From assembly GCA_028748945.1 (NCBI GenBank), contig JAQTOL010000177.1, positions 1-6,783 on the forward strand: a DNA stretch of 6,783 nt, written 5' to 3'. This document shows positions 1-6,574 of the stretch, piece after piece (the first letter of the stretch is position 1; each line of letters starts with the position of its first letter). The stretch is from Paludibacter sp. (GTDB lineage: Bacteria > Bacteroidota > Bacteroidia > Bacteroidales > Paludibacteraceae). The notes beneath the pieces were generated by a model. It ran no database searches, was not told where the DNA came from, and was given only the letters and a program-made list of their open reading frames with translations. A program made the position numbers and the translations under genes.

Positions 1-1181
1 ATAAATATTTTTCCGCTACAACCATCAATTCCGGCTACTACCACCCCGACTTTGTCCATAATGCAATCAACTGGTTCAAGTTGGTAGCAGGTGGCAACAC
101 CGATTGTACGACATAAAACAGTTGTATTTGAATCGTTCTTAGTCAAATATCCACCAAACCTGACTTTATCACCTACTTTCAATCCACTTGAAAATGTACT
201 ATCGTTAATAATATCTTCATTGATTGTATATAAAAGAGGGTATAAACAAGTCATAGAAAATTCCTGAATGAAAATTTGTCCTGCACAACCATCAACACCG
301 GCAACTACGAACCCAACTTTGTTCATCACACAAGGAGCAGGTGGAGTTTGAATGACTTCGTAACAATTCACTAAATTATAACATGGTGTTGTAAAACATT
401 GAATTTTCACGCCATTGAATTTAACCCTGCTTCCAATTGCAAGTTTCAAATTATATATGACATAAATATCATCCGTTAAGCTGTCTTTCAAAAGTGTTGA
501 ATTATCTTTAACTGCAACCACAAGACCGATTTTGTCCATAATGCAATCAACTGGTTCAAGTTGGTAGCAGGTAGCAACACCAATTGTACGACACAAAACA
601 GTTGTATTTGTATCGTTCTTAGTCAAATATCCACCAAACCTGACTTTATCACCTACTTTCAATCCGCTTGAAATTGTACTATCTTTAATAATATCTTGTT
701 TGATTTTATATAACGGACGGTATGAACTGATTGGGGAAAGTTCCTGAATGAATATTTGTCCTGCACAGCCATCAATGCCGGCAACAACCATCCCAACTTT
801 ATCCATAATACAATCAAAATGGATGGTTTTAATTAAATTGCCTTTAAAATAAATTTGGGTATTTTCAACAAGCAAACCTAAATTCAATTTAGTTGTAAAA
901 CTACTAACCATAGCTGTACAAATGCGATTTGAATTATCAATGGTTTTTTTCCCGACATAAATTCTGTCAGCAACGACAGAATCCTGAACAAGAATGAAAT
1001 CAGGACATCCATCGGTCGATATGTAACTATATGCTACAAATACGCTATCCTTAGCCGAAGGATTTGTCGGATAAACAGAAGCTGTATCAGGCACAGCAGG
1101 CAGAATCTGACCTGTTACTGTTACCAGGCTAAGAATAACCCCAACAAAAAGAAATAAGATTTTAAAAATTAGTTTTTCCAT
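1..1181 (-). CDS. Secreted Cys-rich modular repeat protein, unknown family (3' end outside window)
   Basis: An open frame of 393 codons starts at the ATG at 1181 and runs off the left edge without a stop, so the C-terminus is missing. Residues 1-25 look like a Sec signal peptide: Lys at 3 and 7, a hydrophobic stretch, and likely cleavage in the TVTG-Q area. The mature part is built from related modules. A diverged first module spans about 46-122. Full modules start at Cys124, Cys213 and Cys284, and another begins at Cys373. Each of the later modules opens with C-[IV]-M-[DN]-K-[VI]-G-x-V-V-A. A DGC motif sits at 57-59, 137-139, 297-299 and 386-388, and is absent from the 213-283 module. Modules end with a G-[DS]-[KR]-V-[KR]-F-[NG]-G segment and a CY pair. 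The pattern suggests small beta-rich extracellular domains, but I do not recognise the family and assign no function. The gene has its own promoter upstream. Confidence 0.85.
   Translation of the reverse strand, partial: MEKLIFKILFLFVGVILSLVTVTGQILPAVPDTASVYPTNPSAKDSVFVAYSYISTDGCPDFILVQDSVVADRIYVGKKTIDNSNRICTAMVSSFTTKLNLGLLVENTQIYFKGNLIKTIHFDCIMDKVGMVVAGIDGCAGQIFIQELSPISSYRPLYKIKQDIIKDSTISSGLKVGDKVRFGGYLTKNDTNTTVLCRTIGVATCYQLEPVDCIMDKIGLVVAVKDNSTLLKDSLTDDIYVIYNLKLAIGSRVKFNGVKIQCFTTPCYNLVNCYEVIQTPPAPCVMNKVGFVVAGVDGCAGQIFIQEFSMTCLYPLLYTINEDIINDSTFSSGLKVGDKVRFGGYLTKNDSNTTVLCRTIGVATCYQLEPVDCIMDKVGVVVAGIDGCSGKIF
45..332 (-). repeat. Internal 288-bp repeat, copy 2 (480-bp period)
   Basis: This copy encodes residues 284-379 of the modular secreted protein and aligns without gaps to 525-812, exactly 480 bp (160 codons) away. 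Within 51-210 I count 7 mismatches to 531-690 in 160 bp, about 96% identity. Identity falls towards 211-332. The uneven identity suggests recent duplication or gene conversion of one part of the module. The counts were made by eye. Confidence 0.9.
525..812 (-). repeat. Internal 288-bp repeat, copy 1 (480-bp period)
   Basis: This copy encodes residues 124-219 of the same protein and is the partner of 45-332. The boundaries fall on codons starting with the module-opening Cys, so the DNA repeat matches protein module borders. The intervening module (residues 213-283) is related at protein level but far more diverged in DNA, giving an alternating long/short module order. Confidence 0.9.
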
Positions 1182-1212
1182 AATGCTAATTTATTTAGAA
1201 AATTCTTATATC

Positions 1213-1241
1213 AAAAAGCTACATAAAACTTCTTTTAGTAG
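1213..1241 (-). promoter_or_regulatory. Possible leader hairpin followed by a T run, upstream of the repeat-protein gene
   Basis: On the minus strand the segment 1241-1219 can fold as CTAC-TAAAA, loop GAAG, TTTTA-(T)-GTAG: nine pairs with one bulged T. It is followed at once by C and five T. The shape is that of an intrinsic terminator, but the stem is AU-rich with only two G-C pairs. It lies between the promoter (1287-1320) and the start codon (1181). It could act as an attenuator, stop read-through from the upstream operon, or do nothing. Confidence 0.3.
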
Positions 1242-1286
1242 TTATATCATAAACTTTTACCGAATGCTGACTCGACTGTTATGAAG

Positions 1287-1320
1287 CAAAGATAGCGCAT
1301 TAAATTACGATTTGTTCAAA
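1287..1320 (-). promoter_or_regulatory. Bacteroidota sigma-70 type promoter for the modular repeat gene
   Basis: On the minus strand there is TATCTTTG at 1294-1287, a perfect match to the Bacteroidota -7 consensus TAnnTTTG. A TTTG at 1320-1317 lies 22 bp upstream, within the accepted range for the -33 element. Transcription would begin near 1280, giving a leader of roughly 100 nt before the ATG at 1181. The gap between this gene and the end of the LVIVD gene is the only one in the gene run with such a pair, so the repeat gene is probably a separate transcription unit. Confidence 0.65.
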
Positions 1321-1357
1321 TTTTAATAACTATTTTTATAGTATCATTGTTAAACAA

Positions 1358-2638
1358 TTACTTCCCAATTGCGATTTTACTTAATAGTTTTATTTGAGTT
1401 AAATCGGTATAATCGTATTGATAAAGACCATCATCTGCAATCATCATCAAAGTATTATTAAAAGGAATGACATCGAATCCATCCATTCCGGTATAATGAG
1501 CCAGATTATTAGCCATAAGTGTCTGAGGTGTGGTAATCTTATAAATTTTCAATCCATCGTCGCACAAAAACAATTTTCCGTTATCAATCCCAAGTCCTTT
1601 TGGGTTAGTCATATTATACGTAACCAGTTGAGCTGGATTCTTTACATCTTTCACATCAATAATGATCAGGGAATTTTCATTGGCCGATACATCACAAATA
1701 CTTCCGGAATGTAAGGTAACATAAGCCAGATCATTATCGACCACCACCGGATCACAAGCGTATGCATGGGTTATACAGGATTGATATTCCGGTTTTAAAG
1801 GATCAGTAACAGAATAAATCAACATACCGGTACTGGTTCCAAAAAACAGATTGGTCTTGTAACTAAATATTGTTTCAACATTCCATCCAATATAAAAACT
1901 ATCGGCAGCTTTTACCGGCTGGTCCCCTGTTAAGTCGAAAATACTCATAGAGTTATTAATTACCGAATAAAGGCGATCATTGTAAATCGTAAAACGTGAC
2001 ATAGATCCATTAATTCCGGTGCTACTTCCCGATGTTGAAGTTGTTGAATTCAAAGCAACCCCATCGTATAGCTCATATCCTTTATTCCACCAGCCTCCTG
2101 AATAATGATTGACATCTTCCGTTTTCTCGGTTAGTTTCCAGCCCACTACAATTCCTTTATTCGAACTGCCATAAGTTTGAGCATAATCAATCCCGTAATT
2201 ATTATCAACGATTGGTAAGGCTGAAGGAAAAATAGAATCCAAACGACCCTTTAATTCCGGTAGAGCCGGATTGGAAATATCGAACCACACCAGGTCGATA
2301 TACGAATCGGCATAAAGTTTATTATCGCGGATAGCTAAGTCGGCATTTCCCATTAATTCAATAAATCCCGCCATTTGTGGATTCGCCGGATTACGGTTAT
2401 CGATAATATGAATGCCACTTTCGGGTTCGGAAATGTACAAATATCCGTTGTAAAAACACATTTTCCCAATTGTCGATATTTTTCGTTGTTCACTGGTTAC
2501 TTTAACCGAATTACGAAAAGTCTCGGTTGACATAAATACCGGCTCATTTATTTTATAGGTAACAGTTTCTGTAACCTGATCCTGGCAACTTGCCAACCCG
2601 AATAAAATTGTGCTGAATAGAAATAATAACTTTTTCAT
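1358..2638 (-). CDS. LVIVD-repeat beta-propeller lipoprotein
   Basis: This 426-residue protein is predicted to be exported and lipid-anchored: residues 1-18 form a signal with lipobox L-A-S-C (Cys18). The remainder is a run of LVIVD-type blades. Each has a V/L-Y-x-x hydrophobic strand and then a strand ending in a [IL]-x-[IV]-[IFY]-D-[IV] type motif before a P-x-x-P or N-P turn. Examples are IHIIDNRNPANP at 76-87, LVWFDISNPALP at 116-127, MSIFDL at 231-236, MLIYSVTDPLKP at 272-283 and LIIIDVKDVKNP at 324-335, with weaker blades at 345-368 and 387-420. LVIVD repeats are known from extracellular and surface proteins of bacteria and archaea; no enzymatic activity is established for them. A loop rich in Ser/Thr/Gly (198-212) interrupts the blades. 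The start follows the serpin stop by 20 bp, so the two are probably co-transcribed. It is the last gene of the operon. A scaffold or binding role is inference. Confidence 0.85.
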   Translation of the reverse strand: MKKLLFLFSTILFGLASCQDQVTETVTYKINEPVFMSTETFRNSVKVTSEQRKISTIGKMCFYNGYLYISEPESGIHIIDNRNPANPQMAGFIELMGNADLAIRDNKLYADSYIDLVWFDISNPALPELKGRLDSIFPSALPIVDNNYGIDYAQTYGSSNKGIVVGWKLTEKTEDVNHYSGGWWNKGYELYDGVALNSTTSTSGSSTGINGSMSRFTIYNDRLYSVINNSMSIFDLTGDQPVKAADSFYIGWNVETIFSYKTNLFFGTSTGMLIYSVTDPLKPEYQSCITHAYACDPVVVDNDLAYVTLHSGSICDVSANENSLIIIDVKDVKNPAQLVTYNMTNPKGLGIDNGKLFLCDDGLKIYKITTPQTLMANNLAHYTGMDGFDVIPFNNTLMMIADDGLYQYDYTDLTQIKLLSKIAIGK

Positions 2639-2658
2639 ACGATTGGATTTTTAAAGTA

Positions 2659-3900
2659 TTAAAATTTATCAACTGATCCCATTTTCCCAATAAAGAGTAT
2701 GACTCCTGTACTTTTTTCGCGTATGACAAAAAGAAATGGTTTATTGACTTTAAAAACTGGAGTTGGTAAAATAATTGGCATAGAAGTAGTCATAACTTCA
2801 ACGACAGTTACTGCCGCTGCTTCAGTTCCTTCTTCGGTCACTTCAATATAAGTATCGTGAAGTACACGCGAAATTTTCAATCTGGCATCTGCAATATTTG
2901 TAAAATCTGCATAATCGGAAAATGCCAGATTCATTCCCAAGCTTTGTAGCGGATCGTTTAACAAGAATTTATTCTTGTTTTTAAAGCGCGGCATATAAAC
3001 TTCCACCTCTTTTGAGGACATGTTTTGAAGTCTCGAATTCCAATTATCCAATGTCAGGGAATTTAATATATCATTGGTTGTTTTCCCATCGTCAGGTAAA
3101 ATTACTGTCATCGAAAATGCTTTATTTCCATAAGGCATATCGAGGTATTGTGCACAAGTGTCAACAGCATATGCAAATGTATCTTTTTGATACATCATAT
3201 TCACTTTCGTCAAATTTCCGGATTCGCCGGTAAAATCCATTTCTTTGGTATTTTTTGCTTCAAAATGTTTTCGCCAAATTCCTTTGAAATAAATGGCATT
3301 CACCAGATACATTACGGCATCCGGAGGAATCTGATCAAGGGGATCTTTTATTAAATTATTTGTCTTTTTCGCACACCAGTTATTAATGGTATCAACCGCC
3401 CATGCTTTCGAAAAATCAAGATCTTTTACATATGCATTAAAATAATCGGTATTTATTTTCAGAAAATCCTGTTTCACAGGAAATCCGGTTTTATACCACA
3501 AGGAATTGGCAATGTTTAATTTGGTGGTAGGATCAATGGTTGGCAACGTAGACTGCATTATTTGATAATAATCGTTGATGTCAGCAACTGAAATTCCACT
3601 CATTTTCAATACTGTCTCCATTTCAGTTTTGGTTTGACCGTTAGCACCATTCCATACCATTCCCAACGCAATACTGACACTTAAAGGAGAAATAAATACA
3701 TTGGTTTCACCCGATGATGTAATCGTCTTTTTCAATAAATCAAAAGCAAATTCATTATCCTGAGCCACACGTTTTTCCAATCCGATGCGCAAAGCAATTG
3801 GTTTTGCATCTTCCGGGACAGGAATCGGTTCGTTTTGAGTTGTACAGCAAATCAGAACCGGAAAAATTGAAAATAATAGAAGTAGTCTTTTCATGGTCAT
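2659..3900 (-). CDS. Serpin-family protease inhibitor, predicted lipoprotein
   Basis: At 413 residues this is a full-length serpin after a short lipoprotein signal. The ATG at 3900 and an in-frame ATG two codons on (M3) both fit the signal peptide; L-I-C-C gives Cys19 as likely lipidated residue, with Cys18 the alternative. Family hallmarks are FISPLSVSIALGMVWNGA (69-86), NAIYFKGIW (201-209), DMPYG (254-258), VYMPRFK (301-307) and the C-terminal NKPFLFVIRE...GVILFIGKMG. The hinge of the reactive-centre loop, EEGTEAAAVT (356-365), has Thr at P14 and small residues at P12-P10. This is the pattern of inhibitory serpins that trap serine or cysteine proteases by loop insertion. Counting from the hinge as in alpha-1-antitrypsin gives P1 Thr372 and P1' Ser373. 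The stretch from P1' to NKPF is five residues longer than in antitrypsin, so the scissile bond may shift. It probably acts at the outer membrane or cell surface. It lies 49 bp after the small lipoprotein gene. Confidence 0.95.
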   Translation of the reverse strand: MTMKRLLLLFSIFPVLICCTTQNEPIPVPEDAKPIALRIGLEKRVAQDNEFAFDLLKKTITSSGETNVFISPLSVSIALGMVWNGANGQTKTEMETVLKMSGISVADINDYYQIMQSTLPTIDPTTKLNIANSLWYKTGFPVKQDFLKINTDYFNAYVKDLDFSKAWAVDTINNWCAKKTNNLIKDPLDQIPPDAVMYLVNAIYFKGIWRKHFEAKNTKEMDFTGESGNLTKVNMMYQKDTFAYAVDTCAQYLDMPYGNKAFSMTVILPDDGKTTNDILNSLTLDNWNSRLQNMSSKEVEVYMPRFKNKNKFLLNDPLQSLGMNLAFSDYADFTNIADARLKISRVLHDTYIEVTEEGTEAAAVTVVEVMTTSMPIILPTPVFKVNKPFLFVIREKSTGVILFIGKMGSVDKF

Positions 3901-3949
3901 AATTGATTTAATTTATTAATTGTATGTTGAACCATTTCATATGTGATTT

Positions 3950-4408
3950 TTATTTGCATTCATTTTTACTTAATAATTTCCGTAGATTTTCAATGTAATT
4001 TTTCAATAAATCCGGTTCTTTGTAGTAATCAAAGGTTACTTTATGAATCTCACCTGAAACTAATTCTAATTCAAGCCACTCAGCACCACCATCAGCACAA
4101 TCGGGGCAACCGATAAATTCCGGTAATTTAAAAAATGAATCCGGATGGATACTTTTTATTGAATCAGCTAATGATTTATTTATTTTTGATGTAGTTATTA
4201 CTGTGTTTATTGCAGGATACCAACTACTGCAACTGTAAGTAACCTGAACGGATTTAACCGTGACATCCCGTCTGCAATATCCGACACATTCTCCAAACGA
4301 AGTTCCATAATTAATCCTGGCAATGTTATTATAAACAAGCTCGTTCGAACAAGCTGATAAAAAGACAAGTAACAGAATCACGAATGTTTGATAAAATTTC
4401 GACTTCAT
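3950..4408 (-). CDS. Small Cys-containing lipoprotein, uncharacterised (DUF6438-like layout)
   Basis: The 152-residue product has a clear SPII signal: MKSK, a hydrophobic stretch, then lipobox L-S-A-C with Cys20. The mature domain holds six further Cys (41, 45, 60, 101, 104, 151), including G-E-C-V-G-Y-C at 39-45 and a C-P-D-C motif at 101-104. CPDC could be a disulfide or metal site. The order of elements is an N-terminal G-x-C-x-x-x-C strand, a helix around 80-95 leading to FFKLP, an acidic GGAEWLELEL strand, a KVTFDYY strand and a C-terminal helix. This resembles small domains of the DUF6438 type, but the match is from memory and weak. The start is ten bases after the stop of the beta-barrel gene with no Shine-Dalgarno sequence. 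Function unknown; co-transcription with the sigma factor suggests an envelope role. Confidence 0.8.
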   Translation of the reverse strand: MKSKFYQTFVILLLVFLSACSNELVYNNIARINYGTSFGECVGYCRRDVTVKSVQVTYSCSSWYPAINTVITTSKINKSLADSIKSIHPDSFFKLPEFIGCPDCADGGAEWLELELVSGEIHKVTFDYYKEPDLLKNYIENLRKLLSKNECK

Positions 4409-4418
4409 TATTATAAAA

Positions 4419-5675
4419 TTAAAATTGGTATCTCAATCCTGCTGTCAAGCCTACAGAAACCGGTTGGTCTGTTCGCCCGCTGATAGGCTGATTATCATTG
4501 AAAAAATACGAGATTTTCGGCTCAAAATAAATTCCCATATGTTTCTGAAATTTGTAGGTTGTTCCGATTGCTCCATTTATCGACCATTGAAAACCGGCAA
4601 TATTTGTCGAAGCTGTTGTTGTAATGGTTTGATTTCCAAAATTCTGATTTTGAATATAAATGGAACGGATTCCTTTTTCCAGCATCCCTCCACCCGAAAG
4701 ATAAAATTCCCATTTCGAATTATCCATAATCAGAGCAATTAAATTCAATGGAACCCCGATATAATGCAGATGCAAATCGGCAGTGCTTTGTTGCATGCCA
4801 CCATTTCTAAAATTAGTAGAAAGATAAGTGTAAACCAGCCCGCTTTCCAGTTTTAGTCTTTTGTCAATCGGTTTTTGAATGACAAATCCGAACGATACCG
4901 GAGTTAAATACGTAATTTGGGAAAAATCAATCGGAGCCATTACAGTGGTATAATTGGTCGCAACTGTAACAATACTATTCTTGTTCAGATCTGCCATTTC
5001 GTAACCATTTGAGGAAGCAGGCAACGAACCGCCGGCACTAAAAGCAGCAGCAAGCAAGATAGCATTTTCGTTGTTTTTAGTTTGCTTCGTTTTATTTTTT
5101 GCTATATTATTTTCCCAGACAGGATAGATTTCCTGATTTGTTTTAGCATAAGTTGTATCGACTTTTTTATTTTGGTCAACATACGATTTTTCATCTACAG
5201 AATGGTGAAGGGTAGAATCAACAATCGCTTTTTCTGATGTCAATGAATCAATTTTAAACGTAGTAATCTCAGAACTGTTAGTTTCAGCAACAATAGTTAG
5301 GTTTTTTGTTTTTGCAATTAAATGCTTTGTGTTTTTCTTTTCAAACTGAATTGTTTCTTTTGATTCGGGAATAGCATCAATTTTGTTCTTTGCCGGATGA
5401 ACAACTTCGTGTTGTCTGATATTTTTGTTTTCTGACAGATAAGATTCTCTTTCGTTGAAGGAACGGATTGTAAAAAGTAAGGCTAAAACAGCGACAGCAG
5501 CACCACCTGAGAACCAAAACCAGAAAGGAATTATCCTTCTTGTTTTCGTTTTCATTTTTGCCTCTATCTCTTCCCATACTTTATCATCTACCGGCAAAGC
5601 ATGGTTTTCGAACTTTTGCCGGAAAATCTCATCAAAAGAATCGGGTTCGTGTATATTACTTATATCGTCTTTCAT
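4419..5675 (-). CDS. Anti-sigma-like single-TM protein fused to an outer-membrane beta-barrel domain
   Basis: The 418-residue protein has three parts. Residues 1-48 are a soluble, charged segment with DDKVWEEIEAKMK (30-42), in the position of the sigma-binding region of Bacteroidota anti-sigma factors. Residues 49-71 form one strongly hydrophobic membrane helix with FWFWF and Ala/Val/Leu. Residues 72-205 are a long Lys/Asn/Thr/Ser-rich linker. Residues 255-418 show alternating beta strands (LKLESGLVYTYLS, HLHYIGVPLNLIAL, WEFYLSGGGML, GIYFEPKISYFF) and end in VSVGLTAGLRYQF. The terminal Phe is typical of outer-membrane beta barrels. The start ATG overlaps the sigma stop by 4 bp (ATGA), so the two are translationally coupled. 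Similar proteins next to ECF sigma genes are usually annotated as outer membrane beta-barrel or PorT-family protein. An anti-sigma role is inferred from position and topology; no zinc-binding ASD motif is visible. Confidence 0.85.
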   Translation of the reverse strand: MKDDISNIHEPDSFDEIFRQKFENHALPVDDKVWEEIEAKMKTKTRRIIPFWFWFSGGAAVAVLALLFTIRSFNERESYLSENKNIRQHEVVHPAKNKIDAIPESKETIQFEKKNTKHLIAKTKNLTIVAETNSSEITTFKIDSLTSEKAIVDSTLHHSVDEKSYVDQNKKVDTTYAKTNQEIYPVWENNIAKNKTKQTKNNENAILLAAAFSAGGSLPASSNGYEMADLNKNSIVTVATNYTTVMAPIDFSQITYLTPVSFGFVIQKPIDKRLKLESGLVYTYLSTNFRNGGMQQSTADLHLHYIGVPLNLIALIMDNSKWEFYLSGGGMLEKGIRSIYIQNQNFGNQTITTTASTNIAGFQWSINGAIGTTYKFQKHMGIYFEPKISYFFNDNQPISGRTDQPVSVGLTAGLRYQF

Positions 5676-6232
5676 TTATCGCTTATTAATAACCGGACTT
5701 TTTGTTGGAGAAGTTTTCTTGCTCTCATAAATTGGGAACGGGATGTATTTTCACTGACATTTAACAGGTTGGCAATTTCTAAATGCGAGTAACCTTCAAT
5801 TGCATATAAATTAAAAACAGTCCGGTAACCGGTTGGTAATTCTGTAATCATTTTCAATAAATCGTCAGCCGCAATTTTTTCTAAAGCCGTGACATCGGGA
5901 TTTTCAATAGAATAGGAATAATCATCCAGACTTTCACTCTGTTTCAAAGCATCTTTTTGCCGGAGATATTCCAATGCTGTCGTAACAAAAATACGCCTCA
6001 CCCAACCTGCAAACGAACCGGTTCCTGAAAATGTATCGATTTTGGTAAACAGCTTCACAAACCCATCCTGCAAAACATCTTTTGCTGTCTCCCGATCTGT
6101 CACATACCGGACACAGATGCTCAACATGGTACCTGCATAAAGCTCAAACAGCTTTTTCTGAGCCCACGCTTTCCCATCTTTGCATCCGGCAATCAATTGT
6201 TGTTCGTTCGTTATTGCAGCATCTGATTCCAT
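5672..6232 (-). CDS. RNA polymerase ECF sigma factor (sigma-70 family, RpoE-like)
   Basis: The 186-residue product has the two-domain ECF build with no region 1 or 3. Region 2 spans about 26-92 with the core-binding stretch KDVLQDGFVKLF (51-62) and GSFAGWVRRIFVTTALEYLR (72-91) for -10 recognition. Region 4 spans about 124-178, containing LPTGYRTVFNLYAIEGYSHLEIA (132-154) and a helix-turn-helix ending in SRSQFMRARKLL (164-175). It directs RNA polymerase to a regulon that cannot be read from this window. It overlaps the downstream anti-sigma-like gene by 4 bp and heads the probable five-gene operon. The ATG at 6232 was chosen because it gives standard ECF length and lies a plausible distance (about 65 nt) below a TAATTTTG element. 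Confidence 0.96.
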   Translation of the reverse strand: MESDAAITNEQQLIAGCKDGKAWAQKKLFELYAGTMLSICVRYVTDRETAKDVLQDGFVKLFTKIDTFSGTGSFAGWVRRIFVTTALEYLRQKDALKQSESLDDYSYSIENPDVTALEKIAADDLLKMITELPTGYRTVFNLYAIEGYSHLEIANLLNVSENTSRSQFMRARKLLQQKVRLLISDK

Positions 6233-6303
6233 ATTCTTTCTACAAGATGCAATGTTGTTTATTTATGTTGCATCCCGCGTAATTTTAATTGTTTAAATCT
6301 CTA

Positions 6304-6311
6304 CAAAATTA
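6304..6311 (-). promoter_or_regulatory. Probable -7 element of the sigma-operon promoter
   Basis: On the minus strand this reads TAATTTTG, matching the Bacteroidota -7 consensus TAnnTTTG. Transcription would start near 6297, leaving a leader of about 65 nt to the sigma ATG. No clean TTTG -33 element is seen 19-23 bp upstream, so the promoter may be weak, activator-dependent or driven by another sigma factor. Confidence 0.5.
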
Positions 6312-6428
6312 CAAAATTTTAGTTATAAACATGTTTTACAGGATGAAACTATATAAAATGCAGCTCCTGTTCATTTCAAAATTTTGTTCATACGAATAAA
6401 AAAAGAAGCAGCATTCTATGAATAAATC

Positions 6429-6458
6429 CTCCCGATCATTTAGTAGTTTATACGGGAG
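6429..6458. other. GC stem (CTCCCG/CGGGAG) with 18-nt loop
   Basis: CTCCCG at 6429-6434 is the exact reverse complement of CGGGAG at 6453-6458, a G+C-rich stem standing out in AT-rich DNA. The loop is long (18 nt), and neither strand has a proper T run directly after the stem; the minus strand continues GATTTATT. It may be a poor terminator for transcripts arriving from the right, or a protein-binding inverted repeat. Confidence 0.3.
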
Positions 6459-6512
6459 CATTTACCTTCACTGTAATGATAAATTAGTTGAATGATAACT
6501 ACAAATTAGTAC

Positions 6513-6574
6513 TAGCATATATATGTTATCGTATTTAGCATATATATGATAAATATGATAACATATATATGCTA
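6513..6574. repeat. 62-bp near-perfect palindrome
   Basis: The sequence is symmetric about the 6543/6544 junction. Of 31 opposed pairs, 29 are complementary; only 6531/6556 (G-T) and 6538/6549 (G-A) fail. The outer 18 bp of each arm (6513-6530 and 6557-6574) match perfectly. It could extrude as a cruciform in DNA or fold into a long AU-rich hairpin in RNA. It lies 281 bp upstream of the sigma start. Confidence 0.9.

Noticed and set aside
1329..1358. Terminator after the LVIVD gene (ATTGTT/AACAAT and ACTAT/ATAGT stems)
   Set aside because: Both stems are five or six A-T-rich pairs. The first has almost no loop and includes the stop codon; the second is followed by TATTAAAA rather than a T run.
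1418..1714. Plus-strand frame of 98 codons opposite the LVIVD gene
   Set aside because: It is an antisense shadow of a clear minus-strand coding region, with no signal peptide, domain or promoter.
6357..6415. Imperfect inverted repeat AATGCAGCTCC / GAAGCAGCATT as a terminator
   Set aside because: Only 9 of 11 positions pair across a 37-nt loop and no proper T run follows on either strand, so it is only mentioned in the gap entry.
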